64,000 nt of DNA from Alkalihalophilus pseudofirmus OF4 (GTDB lineage: Bacteria > Bacillota > Bacilli > Bacillales > Bacillaceae_D). The stretch's first letter is position 1. Each line of letters opens with the position of its first letter. Position numbers and translations under genes: made by a program. Below the pieces are notes generated by a model that was given only the letters and a program-made list of their open reading frames with translations, did no database searches and was not told where the DNA came from. Below, piece after piece: positions 44,220 to 51,693 of this stretch. The stretch is taken from positions 186,001 to 250,000 of the forward strand of contig NC_013791.2 in NCBI RefSeq assembly GCF_000005825.2, written 5' to 3'.

Positions 44220-44249
44220 GAATAATAGACGAGAATCCTCCTATTATTC
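44220..44249. repeat. Inverted repeat in the protease leader
   Basis: GAATAATAG (44220-44228) and CTATTATTC (44241-44249) form a perfect 9-bp inverted repeat with a 12-nt loop, about 85 bp before the protease start. It could be an operator or a 5' mRNA stabilising hairpin. Confidence 0.45.
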
Positions 44250-44332
44250 TAGTAAATAGGTTGTAATAACTTGTCACAGAAAATACATACTTTTTTGAAT
44301 TTTGATAGATTATTCATAGGAGGTGATCGCCT

Positions 44333-45457
44333 ATGAATCTTCAAAAAATACGCTCAGCGTTGAAGGTTAAGCAATCGGCATTGGTCAGCAGTTTAACTAT
44401 TTTGTTTCTAATCATGCTAGTAGGTACGGCTAGTGCAAATGGTGCGAAGCAAGAGTACTTAATTGGTTTCAACTCAGACAAGGCAAAAGGACTTATCCAA
44501 AATGCAGGTGGAGAAATTCATCATGAATATACAGAGTTTCCAGTTATCTATGCAGAGCTTCCAGAAGCAGCGGTAAGTGGATTGAAAAATAATCCTCATA
44601 TTGATTTTATTGAGGAAAACGAAGAAGTTGAAATTGCACAGACAGTTCCTTGGGGAATCCCTTATATTTACTCGGATGTTGTTCATCGTCAAGGTTACTT
44701 TGGGAACGGAGTAAAAGTAGCAGTACTTGATACAGGAGTGGCTCCTCATCCTGATTTACATATTAGAGGAGGAGTAAGCTTTATCTCTACAGAAAACACT
44801 TATGTGGATTATAATGGTCACGGTACTCACGTAGCTGGTACTGTAGCTGCCCTAAACAATTCATATGGCGTATTGGGAGTGGCTCCTGGAGCTGAACTAT
44901 ATGCTGTTAAAGTTCTTGATCGTAACGGAAGCGGTTCGCATGCATCCATTGCTCAAGGGATTGAATGGGCGATGAATAATGGGATGGATATTGCCAACAT
45001 GAGTTTAGGAAGTCCTTCTGGGTCTACAACCCTGCAATTAGCAGCAGACCGCGCTAGGAATGCAGGTGTCTTATTAATTGGGGCGGCTGGAAACTCAGGA
45101 CAACAAGGCGGCTCGAATAACATGGGCTACCCAGCGCGCTATGCATCTGTCATGGCTGTTGGAGCGGTGGACCAAAATGGAAATAGAGCGAACTTTTCAA
45201 GCTATGGATCAGAACTTGAGATTATGGCGCCTGGTGTCAATATTAACAGTACGTATTTAAATAACGGATATCGCAGTTTAAATGGTACGTCAATGGCATC
45301 TCCACATGTTGCTGGGGTAGCTGCATTAGTTAAACAAAAACACCCTCACTTAACGGCGGCACAAATTCGTAATCGTATGAATCAAACAGCGATTCCGCTT
45401 GGTAACAGCACGTATTATGGAAATGGCTTAGTGGATGCTGAGTATGCGGCTCAATAA
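44333..45457 (+). CDS. aprE: Secreted alkaline subtilisin (S8 serine protease)
   Basis: Extracellular serine endopeptidase of 374 aa. A signal peptide spans about residues 1-35 (ending TASA-NG). An I9-type propeptide runs to about residue 101, and the mature enzyme begins near AQTVPWGI, as in M-protease/Savinase-type enzymes of alkaliphilic Bacillus. The catalytic triad is Asp133 (AVLDTGV), His163 ([10 protein letters not shown]) and Ser320 ([12 protein letters not shown]), with oxyanion Asn254 in AAGNSG. The start follows an optimal AGGAGGTGATC. The repeat-peptide and PlcR-like regulator genes directly downstream suggest population-density control. Confidence 0.95.
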   Translation: MNLQKIRSALKVKQSALVSSLTILFLIMLVGTASANGAKQEYLIGFNSDKAKGLIQNAGGEIHHEYTEFPVIYAELPEAAVSGLKNNPHIDFIEENEEVEIAQTVPWGIPYIYSDVVHRQGYFGNGVKVAVLDTGVAPHPDLHIRGGVSFISTENTYVDYNGHGTHVAGTVAALNNSYGVLGVAPGAELYAVKVLDRNGSGSHASIAQGIEWAMNNGMDIANMSLGSPSGSTTLQLAADRARNAGVLLIGAAGNSGQQGGSNNMGYPARYASVMAVGAVDQNGNRANFSSYGSELEIMAPGVNINSTYLNNGYRSLNGTSMASPHVAGVAALVKQKHPHLTAAQIRNRMNQTAIPLGNSTYYGNGLVDAEYAAQ

Positions 45458-45473
45458 TCCCTAAGGATGTACT

Positions 45474-45499
45474 GGATGCAGAGAGAGCTCTCTGCATCC
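45474..45499 (+). terminator. Perfect hairpin after the subtilisin gene
   Basis: GGATGCAGAGAG and CTCTCTGCATCC are perfect 12-bp arms separated by AG. No T-run follows, so it may act by RNA stabilisation as well as by termination. Confidence 0.65.
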
Positions 45500-45508
45500 A
45501 ACTTGCAT

Positions 45509-45524
45509 TATGAGTACATTTATA
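45509..45524. promoter_or_regulatory. PlcR-box-like sequence upstream of the repeat-peptide gene
   Basis: TATGAGTACATTTATA matches the PlcR box TATGNANNNNTNCATA at all but two of its fixed positions and agrees with the 44183 palindrome at 11 of 16 bases. It lies about 150 bp upstream of the peptide start. Confidence 0.3.
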
Positions 45525-45657
45525 TTTTTAAGAGATATACGAGTTATTCGCTTATACAGGGCTTTAATTAGTAAGAAATAGGGTACTGTGAAGAATTCAG
45601 AAAAGTGGAAAAAGATGTATACTAAACGTAACTTAAAGAGAAGGCAGGGTGAAGAAG

Positions 45658-45843
45658 ATGTCATTAAAACGTTTTGTTTGCGCATTACTAGTAGGAGCAT
45701 TTATTTTAGGAGCTGGTGCATTATCCGCCTCAGCCAATGAAGCTGCTTTTGACCTTCCGCATGCAGGTGACCTGCCACATGCTGGAGACTTACCGCATGC
45801 CGGTGATCTACCACATGCCGGTGACCTTCCGCACGCAGGATAA
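45658..45843 (+). CDS. Secreted propeptide with five tandem DLPHAG repeats, candidate signalling peptide
   Basis: 61-aa exported peptide. ATG 45658 has AGGGTGA about 5 nt upstream; GTG 45649 in frame is an alternative. Residues 1-26 form a Sec signal peptide (MSLKRF, a hydrophobic core and an ASA cleavage site), then NEAAF and five exact DLPHAG units (residues 32-61) up to the stop. The core DLP recalls the PlcR-activating PapR peptides, such as ADLPFEF. A PlcR-type RRNPP regulator lies convergently 37 bp away. I infer a quorum-sensing propeptide that would release several signal copies per molecule, by analogy with Phr/PapR peptides that are exported, trimmed and re-imported. No function is shown directly. 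A surface or antimicrobial repeat peptide is an alternative. Confidence 0.8.
   Translation: MSLKRFVCALLVGAFILGAGALSASANEAAFDLPHAGDLPHAGDLPHAGDLPHAGDLPHAG
45751..45840 (+). repeat. Five tandem 18-bp repeats encoding DLPHAG
   Basis: Units start at 45751, 45769, 45787, 45805 and 45823. Every difference between units falls at a synonymous position (for example CTT, CTG, TTA, CTA for Leu; GCA, GCT, GCC for Ala; GGT, GGA for Gly). The protein repeat is exact while the DNA has diverged. Confidence 0.95.
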
Positions 45844-45868
45844 TAACATACAAATAAACATTAAAAAA

Positions 45869-45904
45869 GAAGCAATAGGGTTATCCTATTGCTTCCTTTT
45901 TTTG
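45869..45904. terminator. Bidirectional terminator between peptide and regulator genes
   Basis: GAAGCAATAGG-gttat-CCTATTGCTTC is followed by CTTTTTTTG, with an A-run on the other side. It overlaps the last codons of the convergent regulator gene. Confidence 0.87.
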
Positions 45905-46753
45905 TTTCTCTGCAATTTCAGCCAATCGCTTTTTTCCCTCAATGTTAAATAAATGAATGGCATCGTTGATTTGTTTTTCACCTTGTTTATATTGGTTCGT
46001 TAATAAGAGGCAGTAACCTTTTTGGTACAAGCACTCTCCAAGTAAGTAGAGCAGCTCATTCTCAATACAAAGCTGAATCCCTTTTTCACTCAGTTCAATC
46101 GATTTAGCGAAGTCGCCAAGGCTTTTTACGGCTTTGGCATAATTATAATATACTCTAACTTTTATTCTTGGGTTTAATTGCGGAATGGTAGAAGTACCAT
46201 GGATCGCTCTCTCATATATTTCGACCGATGTTTCTGGCTTGCCGCTTAAATCATAGACAATGCCGATCGCATTTAAAATTTGAATTTCTTCCTGAGAATA
46301 GCCGTCTTTTCCTTTATAGGTTAAATTAAGTGCGTTAAAAAGCATTTTAAGGGCTTCTTCATAATTCGTACTAATATAGGCCAGTGAGAGTCCTTTATGC
46401 CAAAGGATAAATTGTTTTAAATCTACACTTTCAAACAGAGGATTTTTCTCTTCTGCCAGAATAAGTTCATATACCTCTTTATAATTTCGGTTGACGGTTT
46501 GTTTTCTTACATCTTGTATAAAGTCTTGAATGTAGTCGTACCGGGGGTTTGATGCTTCATGAAAGAAGTGAGTCATATCTACTCCAAGGCGCCTGGATAT
46601 CTCAAACAAGGTGGTTGAAAGCGGGATGAATTTTCCAGCTTCGATATTACTGATCTGTGCTTGGGTACAAATACCTTCTGCTAGATCATTTTGAGTAAGG
46701 CCCTTTAGGGTGCGATAAAACTTTATATTTTTTCCAATTGTATGTATATCCAT
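45881..46753 (-). CDS. PlcR-type RRNPP transcriptional regulator (HTH + TPR)
   Basis: 290-aa cytoplasmic regulator. Residues about 5-60 form an HTH_3 domain (IGKNIKFYRTLKGLTQNDLA, QAQISNIEAGKF). Residues about 70-285 form helical tetratricopeptide-like repeats (EEALKMLFNALNL, SVEIYERAIHG, AKSIELSEKGIQL, LGECLYQKGYCLL). Size and domain order match PlcR, which binds a re-imported heptapeptide through its TPRs and activates secreted-enzyme genes. The adjacent repeat peptide is the obvious candidate ligand and the upstream subtilisin a candidate target. In the B. cereus group papR lies downstream of plcR on the same strand; here the genes converge. Confidence 0.85.
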   Translation of the reverse strand: MDIHTIGKNIKFYRTLKGLTQNDLAEGICTQAQISNIEAGKFIPLSTTLFEISRRLGVDMTHFFHEASNPRYDYIQDFIQDVRKQTVNRNYKEVYELILAEEKNPLFESVDLKQFILWHKGLSLAYISTNYEEALKMLFNALNLTYKGKDGYSQEEIQILNAIGIVYDLSGKPETSVEIYERAIHGTSTIPQLNPRIKVRVYYNYAKAVKSLGDFAKSIELSEKGIQLCIENELLYLLGECLYQKGYCLLLTNQYKQGEKQINDAIHLFNIEGKKRLAEIAEKQKKEAIG

Positions 46754-46790
46754 ATTCTCACCCTTTTCTTTTGATAGATGACATTAGCTC

Positions 46791-46803
46791 TTCGATAATC
46801 GAA
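46791..46803. promoter_or_regulatory. Short palindrome in the regulator promoter region
   Basis: TTCGATAATCGAA is a perfect 6-1-6 inverted repeat 38 bp upstream of the PlcR-like gene. It is a possible operator. The rest of the region (46754-47052) holds promoters for the divergent regulator genes, but no clear consensus was found. Confidence 0.35.
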
Positions 46804-47052
46804 ATACTTCCTTATTATAAGAATACCAGTTTCCCGCCTTTTCGTCATGTGCCGATAGGACGAGGGTCATTCCTACTCACAAAAAATCCATCCTTATGCA
46901 GTGGTTTTTAGTAAAAGATAAATCTAAAAATTTACAGTACAAAGTCTTAGGATTATAATACTATGTATAGGGTATTATTAGTAGAAAAGTTAATAATGGT
47001 ATAGTTCTTTTTTGTGAGTTTAAATAGTAACGAATAAAGGGTGAAGAGTAGG

Positions 47053-47643
47053 ATGGCGAGGAAAAAAATAATAGATCTTCAAGAGTTAATGAAAGTAACA
47101 GAGGAACTGCTATTAGAAATAGGGTATGATCGATTGAACTTTCGGCTGATATCAGGTCGGTTAGGAGTAGGAAGAAGTACAATCTATGAATATTTTTCGA
47201 ATAAAGAAGATTTAGTATGTGAGTATATGTTAAGAGTAATGAATTTAATTACTCAAAGAATGGAGCAGATCTCTAGCGAATTACCTGCAGAACAACAATT
47301 GAAAAAGGTTATAGCTATTTTGATGGATTTTGCACAGATCCACTTAATTTTAGAATTGACAGGGGAGTTACAGGCCGCGTTTCAAGATGATGATGAGAGA
47401 TTGCTGAAAATAATGAAGGAAAAAGAAATGCTGCTTGATGGAATCAATAAGTACGTTCTTATCGCAGAGCAAGCTTGTGATCTCAGGGAGGATATTCCAT
47501 CCAGTGTCAAAACAAGCTATATTTTTCAATTGATCACTCTTCAAAGAACACATTTACATATTTCTGATAAAAAGGAAGACATTGATTTATCAGAGTGGGT
47601 ATCATTAATGTTCTCATTGTTTATGCAAGGCTTAAAGAAATAA
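47053..47643 (+). CDS. TetR/AcrR-family transcriptional regulator
   Basis: 196-aa regulator. The N-terminal HTH (about residues 5-55) includes LLEIGYDRLNFRLISGRLGVGRSTIYEYFSNKEDL. The C-terminal ligand-binding half is not diagnostic. ATG 47053 has AGGGTGA 8 nt upstream; GTG 47041 overlaps that site. It stands alone with an AT-rich terminator after it, and its target is unknown. Confidence 0.85.
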   Translation: MARKKIIDLQELMKVTEELLLEIGYDRLNFRLISGRLGVGRSTIYEYFSNKEDLVCEYMLRVMNLITQRMEQISSELPAEQQLKKVIAILMDFAQIHLILELTGELQAAFQDDDERLLKIMKEKEMLLDGINKYVLIAEQACDLREDIPSSVKTSYIFQLITLQRTHLHISDKKEDIDLSEWVSLMFSLFMQGLKK

Positions 47644-47649
47644 AAGAAG

Positions 47650-47690
47650 AGAAAAAATGAGATCCTAGAATGGATGTTATTTTTTCTTTT
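47650..47690 (+). terminator. AT-rich terminator after the TetR gene
   Basis: AGAAAAAAT pairs with ATTTTTTCT, with additional internal pairing (GATCC/GGAT), followed by TTT. Confidence 0.5.
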
Positions 47691-47722
47691 AGGAAATCGA
47701 CAAAAGAGTCGGATTAGAAATA

Positions 47723-47745
47723 GGAAAGCAATCTTAGATTGCTTC
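47723..47745 (-). terminator. Terminator after the HxlR-type regulator gene
   Basis: On the minus strand AAGCAATC-taa-GATTGCTT is followed by TCCTATTTC, starting two bases after the stop codon. Confidence 0.6.
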
Positions 47746-47746
47746 C

Positions 47747-48055
47747 CTACATCCATTTTTCTCCCCAAGTTTGAATAGAGTGAATAACTGGTTCTAAATC
47801 TAATCCTTTTTCAGTTAACTCATACTCAATCCTAACTGGTGTCTCTGGGTAAACATTTCTCGAAATAATCTCGAGCTGTTCTAGCTCTTTCATCCGTTCT
47901 GTTAAAATTCGATCACTCATATATGGTATTTGTTTTTTGATTTCTTTAAAGCGTTTAGGACCATCAAGCAGCACCCGTATAATTAAGCCAGTCCACTTCT
48001 TTCCTAATAATTCTGCTGCATGCTCGTATTTAGGACACATTTTACTATAATCCAT
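47747..48055 (-). CDS. HxlR-family redox-sensing repressor (YodB-like)
   Basis: 102-aa winged-helix regulator starting at ATG 48055, with GAGGTGA upstream (a GTG at 48064 overlaps that site). Cys7 in MDYSKMCPKYE aligns with the sensing Cys6 of B. subtilis YodB. The domain continues with LLGKKWTGLIIRVLLDGPKRF and ILTERMKELEQLEII. YodB and CatR repress quinone reductase genes and are inactivated by quinones, diamide or hypochlorite. The divergent neighbour encodes a WrbA-type quinone reductase, the expected kind of target. Confidence 0.88.
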   Translation of the reverse strand: MDYSKMCPKYEHAAELLGKKWTGLIIRVLLDGPKRFKEIKKQIPYMSDRILTERMKELEQLEIISRNVYPETPVRIEYELTEKGLDLEPVIHSIQTWGEKWM

Positions 48056-48141
48056 AATGTTCACCTCAAGAACGTTGACCTCAATAATAGGTTTAGTTTA
48101 CCACAAACAAGTGGTATAGATAAGAAACCAAGGGGAATTAA

Positions 48142-48170
48142 TTGACAATTATAAATGATTGAAATAATAT
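48142..48170 (+). promoter_or_regulatory. SigA promoter of the wrbA-like gene
   Basis: TTGACA (48142-48147), a 17-bp spacer and TAATAT (48165-48170). Just downstream, AGTTACTTTAAAAAAGTTAG contains repeated AGTTA elements that could be the operator of the HxlR-type repressor. Confidence 0.78.
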
Positions 48171-48218
48171 AAAATGTATAGTTACTTTAAAAAAGTTAGT
48201 TAATGGGAGTGTTCAACA

Positions 48219-48839
48219 ATGGCGAAGATTCTTGTACCATACTACAGTGCATATGGACATATTTATGAAATGGCTAAAGCAGTAGCAAAAGGAGCAGAAG
48301 AAGTAGAAGGCACAGAAGTAAAGCTTGTAAAAATACCTGAATTTGATGCGGTTAAGGAGGCGATGTCTAGTCAGGACGCCTACGTATCAGCTCAAGAAGA
48401 ACAAGGTCAAGTAGCAGAAGCAACGCATGATGATCTTAAATGGGCTGATGGTATTGCTTGGGGTGTACCAACAAGGTATGGCTCGATGCCAGCTCAAATG
48501 AAACAATTTCTTGATTCAGCCGGCGGTCTATGGGCTAACGGAGAATTAGAGGGTAAAGCAACATCGATCTTTACAAGTACAGGTTCTGTACATGGCGGAC
48601 AAGAGACTACGGTAATTACGTCCCTTATTCCTATGCTTCATTTCGGAATGATTTTTGTAGGCCTTCCATATGGTGAGAATCCCGAGCAGCTAACAACTGA
48701 TGGTATTGGCGGAAGTCCTTATGGAGCATCTACTATCTCAGGGCCGGATGGATCTGCCTTGCCAGATGAGAGAGATATTACAATGGCGAAGCGATTAGGC
48801 GCAAGGTTAGCTAAAGTTGCACATAAATTAAATCAATAA
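48219..48839 (+). CDS. wrbA: NAD(P)H:quinone oxidoreductase, WrbA type
   Basis: 206-aa flavodoxin-like FMN enzyme that performs two-electron reduction of quinones, avoiding semiquinone radicals. The FMN phosphate loop is near the start (VPYYSAYGHIYEMAKAVA), followed by GVPTRYGSMPAQMKQFLDSAGGLW-type and FTSTGSVHGGQETT segments and the C-terminal GASTISGPDGS. It is divergent from the YodB-like gene, which implies induction by quinones or electrophiles. Confidence 0.93.
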   Translation: MAKILVPYYSAYGHIYEMAKAVAKGAEEVEGTEVKLVKIPEFDAVKEAMSSQDAYVSAQEEQGQVAEATHDDLKWADGIAWGVPTRYGSMPAQMKQFLDSAGGLWANGELEGKATSIFTSTGSVHGGQETTVITSLIPMLHFGMIFVGLPYGENPEQLTTDGIGGSPYGASTISGPDGSALPDERDITMAKRLGARLAKVAHKLNQ

Positions 48840-48850
48840 AAATATTGTCT

Positions 48851-48888
48851 AAAGCATCCTAGTATCAATTCCTAGGGTGCTTTATTTT
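48851..48888 (+). terminator. Terminator after wrbA
   Basis: AAAGCATCCTAG pairs with CTAGGGTGCTTT (one G.T pair), followed by ATTTTAT. Confidence 0.75.
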
Positions 48889-48981
48889 ATAAATTAGTGC
48901 CACTTTGTGATATCCGCTCGTATAATAAAATACTCCATTTATTTTGCAGAGTGTTTGATAGTAAGTAAGAGGGGGAAGCTT

Positions 48982-49398
48982 ATGTTCAAACAAATTGTAG
49001 TAGCAGCTGATGGTTCTTGGCACTCTATGAAAGCAATTGAGAAGACAATTGAACTTGCTAAAGGGAGAGATACGAAGGTATTTGTTGTTTATGCAGTCGA
49101 TAGTTCGACTTCTAAGGCAGACGTACTGCAAAATTGGGATACACTTGGCATATCCGAAAAGCGCAAGGAGAGGTTAACTGCTATTTGTGAAATAGCGAAA
49201 AAAGAAAAGATTAATTATGAAATAAAGATCCTTAGAGGAGAGCCTGTTCAAGTAATTATAGGCTTTGCTAGAACAACCAACGCAGATTTAATCGTTATTG
49301 GATGCAGAGGACTAAATCCGCTTCAGCAAATGGTTCTTGGCAGTGTCAGTCACAAGGTAATGAAAAAAGCCTCCTGCCCAGTGCTGATTATGAAATGA
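48982..49398 (+). CDS. Universal stress protein (UspA family)
   Basis: 138-aa cytoplasmic nucleotide-binding protein. It starts with the Usp strand FKQIVVAADGSWHS and ends with the ATP-binding G-2x-G-9x-GS pattern (GCRGLNPLQQMVLGS) and CPVLIMK. ATG 48982 follows AGAGGGGGAA; in-frame codons upstream lie before this site. It is monocistronic with its own terminator. Confidence 0.9.
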   Translation: MFKQIVVAADGSWHSMKAIEKTIELAKGRDTKVFVVYAVDSSTSKADVLQNWDTLGISEKRKERLTAICEIAKKEKINYEIKILRGEPVQVIIGFARTTNADLIVIGCRGLNPLQQMVLGSVSHKVMKKASCPVLIMK

Positions 49399-49403
49399 AC
49401 TTC

Positions 49404-49430
49404 AACCTTGTTATTCAGCAAGGTTTTTTC
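49404..49430 (+). terminator. Terminator after the UspA gene
   Basis: AACCTTG (49404-49410) pairs with CAAGGTT (49419-49425), followed by TTTTC. Confidence 0.72.
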
Positions 49431-49554
49431 TTTTTAAAAAGGGCTTTTTAATCATATTAAAAAAATTAAAAGAAATGATTGACCATTTTGAATCTTCTGT
49501 TATATAATAATAAAAAATAAACGATGATGTATTAATACAGAAAGGGTGATTAAT

Positions 49555-49695
49555 ATGAGCAGGCAAGAACGCGAAAATATGATTCAGTTTCTAACAAAGG
49601 TAGAGGGGATGACTGAGCGTAAATTAATGGTGATGACTGATGCGGACATTGAACATATCTACACAAGAGCATACACGATGCAGGAACGTATATAA
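49555..49695 (+). CDS. Short protein resembling the BH0509 family
   Basis: 46-aa protein with ATG 49555 after AAAGGGTGAT and an upstream TTGACC/TATAAT-like promoter. The sequence begins MSRQERENMIQFL and contains MTERKLMVMTDADIEHIYTRAY. From memory it resembles a short Bacillus family named after BH0509 of B. halodurans. Function is unknown. It is predicted helical and cytoplasmic, and a strong terminator follows, which supports a real gene. Confidence 0.72.
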   Translation: MSRQERENMIQFLTKVEGMTERKLMVMTDADIEHIYTRAYTMQERI

Positions 49696-49704
49696 GGATA
49701 ATAA

Positions 49705-49746
49705 AGCCCTTCAAATCTTAGTATGAAGATTTGAAGGGCTGTTTTA
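49705..49746 (+). terminator. Terminator after the BH0509-like gene
   Basis: AGCCCTTCAAATCT (49705-49718) pairs over 14 bp with AGATTTGAAGGGCT (49727-49740), followed by GTTTTATTT. Confidence 0.88.
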
Positions 49747-49839
49747 TTTGATATGGGTTCATTGTTCAAAAAAAATTCAGTAACAAACTAGTCTAAATAA
49801 GGTATACTACGAAAAGAATAAGTATGAAGGGTGACCATC

Positions 49840-49938
49840 ATGAAACTTTCAAACAAAGCCTTATTTATTATTATTGCGTCAGTTACAGCGTTGTATGGAA
49901 TTCTATATTGGGTAATCGGTCATTTTCTTACAACATAA
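49840..49938 (+). CDS. 32-aa single-pass membrane microprotein
   Basis: ATG 49840 follows GAAGGGTGACC. The peptide is a short basic N-terminus (MKLSNK) and one hydrophobic helix (ALFIIIASVTALYGILYWVIG) ending in HFLTT. A perfect terminator follows directly, so the unit looks like a deliberate small gene. Family and function are unknown. Confidence 0.6.
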   Translation: MKLSNKALFIIIASVTALYGILYWVIGHFLTT

Positions 49939-49943
49939 TTTGA

Positions 49944-49976
49944 ATGGATCTAACCTGAGGTTAGATCCATTTTTGT
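49944..49976 (+). terminator. Terminator after the membrane microprotein gene
   Basis: ATGGATCTAACC-tga-GGTTAGATCCAT is a perfect 12-bp stem followed by TTTTGTTT. Confidence 0.87.
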
Positions 49977-50021
49977 TTATTTTCTCATCAAGCTTCGAGT
50001 TATTTCCCCGGCAATTTGTCG

Positions 50022-50055
50022 AAAAAAAACAGCCTCAACATAAACGAGGCTGTTT
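50022..50055 (-). terminator. Terminator after mgtE
   Basis: AAACAGCCTC (50027-50036) and GAGGCTGTTT (50046-50055) form the stem. The A-run on the + strand before it supplies the U-tract for the minus-strand transcript. Confidence 0.82.
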
Positions 50056-50064
50056 CAAATAAAA

Positions 50065-51438
50065 TTATAAATGCTGCAGTTGAGATAAGAATGCTGTAGC
50101 AATTCCAAAATAAATCATTAAGGAAAAGATATCGTTAATTGTAGTGATGAGAGGACCTGAAGCAACCGCCGGGTCTACTCCAAAACGATATAACATAAGA
50201 GGAATAACGGTTCCTGCCAATGTGCCAACAATCAACGTTATTAACAAGGAACTACCTACAACGACCCCTAATGTTAGACTTCCTATCCATAGAGTAGCTA
50301 CTAATAAAATGAGTGCTCCGCAAGTTAAGCCGATAATTATTCCAACTCTTAGCTCACGAAAGATCAATTTAAAGACGGTTTTACGGTCTACATCGCTTGT
50401 AACAATACCGCGAACAACAACCGCTAGTGATTGAGTTCCAGTATTACCAGTCATGCCTGCAATCATTGGCATAAAAAAGATCAGTGCCACGACTTGGTCT
50501 AGCGTTTCCTCAAAACCACTAATAATACTTCCGGATAATAAACCAATAAATAATAACAAGATAAGCCATGGGAGGCGTCTAAAGGAAGCGGTTGTTGCTT
50601 TTGTGTTGAAGTCAATATCTTTACCGGAAGCTGATAGCTTTTCTATGTCTTCATTGGCTTCTCTGATAACGATATCGATGGCATCATCAACAGTAATAAT
50701 CCCAAGTAGTGTATTTTGTGCATCTACAACAGGAACAGCAATGAAATCATAACGCTCGATTGTTTGTGCAACCTCTTCTTGGTCAGCATCGACCGATACA
50801 GATACAACTCGGCTGAACATGATATCTTCAATGCGCTCATCTTCATCAGCAATTAACAGATCTCGGTAAGAAACCACTCCTACCAGCTTTTTTTCCTCAT
50901 TAATAACATATAAATAATAGATGTTTTCTGAGAAACTGGCATATTCTTTTAGCTTATTAACAGCTTGCCTCACTGTTTGGTTCACATGAATCCATACAAA
51001 CTGATTGTTCATTAATCCGCCGGCTGTGTCAGCTGGATAACTCATTAAAGAGCGGATTTTTTGAGAGTCTTCTTTTCTCATGACCTCTAAAAACTCTTGG
51101 ATTTTGTCTGCTGACAATTCGTTAAGTAAGTCAGCAAGGTCATCGTTATCCATCAAGTTCATAACTTTTGAGGAACGTTCAATTCCAAGTTTGTGTAAAA
51201 TTTCAATTTGCATTTCATACTCTAATTCCTGAATTAAATCAGCTATTTGGTCAGATGTTAAAAATGTTAGAAACTTGTGATGATGTTTCTCAGGAAGGCC
51301 TCGATATAGTTGGGCGACATCATACGGGTGCAGCTCTTCTAATAACTGTTGGAGTGCTGATCGTTTCGCTTCTTTAACATACTTAATCACTAATACAAGT
51401 AATTGGTCTTCAGTCATATTTGCAACCAATGCATCCAC
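50065..51438 (-). CDS. mgtE: Magnesium transporter MgtE
   Basis: 457-aa Mg2+ channel. Domains in order are an N-terminal MgtE_N superhelix (about residues 15-130, DLADLLNELSADKIQEFLEVM), a CBS pair (about 140-260) and five C-terminal membrane helices with MPMIAGMTGNTGTQSLAVVVRG and GVDPAVASGPLITTINDI forming the pore. The start is uncertain: GTG 51438 is given, but TTG 51429 is better spaced from GAGGTGG. No M-box magnesium riboswitch was recognised upstream, unlike mgtE of B. subtilis. Confidence 0.93.
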   Translation of the reverse strand: MDALVANMTEDQLLVLVIKYVKEAKRSALQQLLEELHPYDVAQLYRGLPEKHHHKFLTFLTSDQIADLIQELEYEMQIEILHKLGIERSSKVMNLMDNDDLADLLNELSADKIQEFLEVMRKEDSQKIRSLMSYPADTAGGLMNNQFVWIHVNQTVRQAVNKLKEYASFSENIYYLYVINEEKKLVGVVSYRDLLIADEDERIEDIMFSRVVSVSVDADQEEVAQTIERYDFIAVPVVDAQNTLLGIITVDDAIDIVIREANEDIEKLSASGKDIDFNTKATTASFRRLPWLILLLFIGLLSGSIISGFEETLDQVVALIFFMPMIAGMTGNTGTQSLAVVVRGIVTSDVDRKTVFKLIFRELRVGIIIGLTCGALILLVATLWIGSLTLGVVVGSSLLITLIVGTLAGTVIPLMLYRFGVDPAVASGPLITTINDIFSLMIYFGIATAFLSQLQHL

Positions 51439-51612
51439 CTCACTTCCACACCTTATATACTTTACAAAAAAAGCGTAATGATGTAAAACCTGCTTTGGAG
51501 TTATTTACAGTATTTATTTGTATTCCCTTTAAGAGAATTGGTGAAACAACCCTGCAAGAATTTTGAAATTACTAAAAATATTGAAAGTAACGCTTTTATT
51601 GGTGTTTTTACA

Positions 51613-51668
51613 TTGACGCTTGAAAATGAGCTATGCTATTATTAATCTAGATTGAAATTCATTCTCAA
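51613..51668 (+). promoter_or_regulatory. Promoter and Fur box upstream of the ferric iron ATPase gene
   Basis: TTGACG (51613-51618), an 18-bp spacer and an extended -10 TGC-TATTAT (51637-51642) are followed by GATTGAAATTCATTCTCAA (51650-51668), a Fur-like palindrome at the expected repression position. Confidence 0.68.
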
Positions 51669-51693
51669 AGAAGAGTCTGAGGGGGACTACATA

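Noticed and set aside
45751-45840. CRISPR-like or minisatellite repeat
   Set aside because: Units are contiguous without spacers, encode identical peptides in frame and differ only synonymously, so a coding repeat is the correct reading.
45716-45952. A 78-codon frame in another phase across the repeat-peptide gene
   Set aside because: It is the out-of-phase reading of the DLPHAG repeats, has no ribosome site or signal, and runs through the terminator.
51439-51651. M-box magnesium riboswitch upstream of mgtE
   Set aside because: The conserved M-box core was not found on the minus strand in this 210-bp region.
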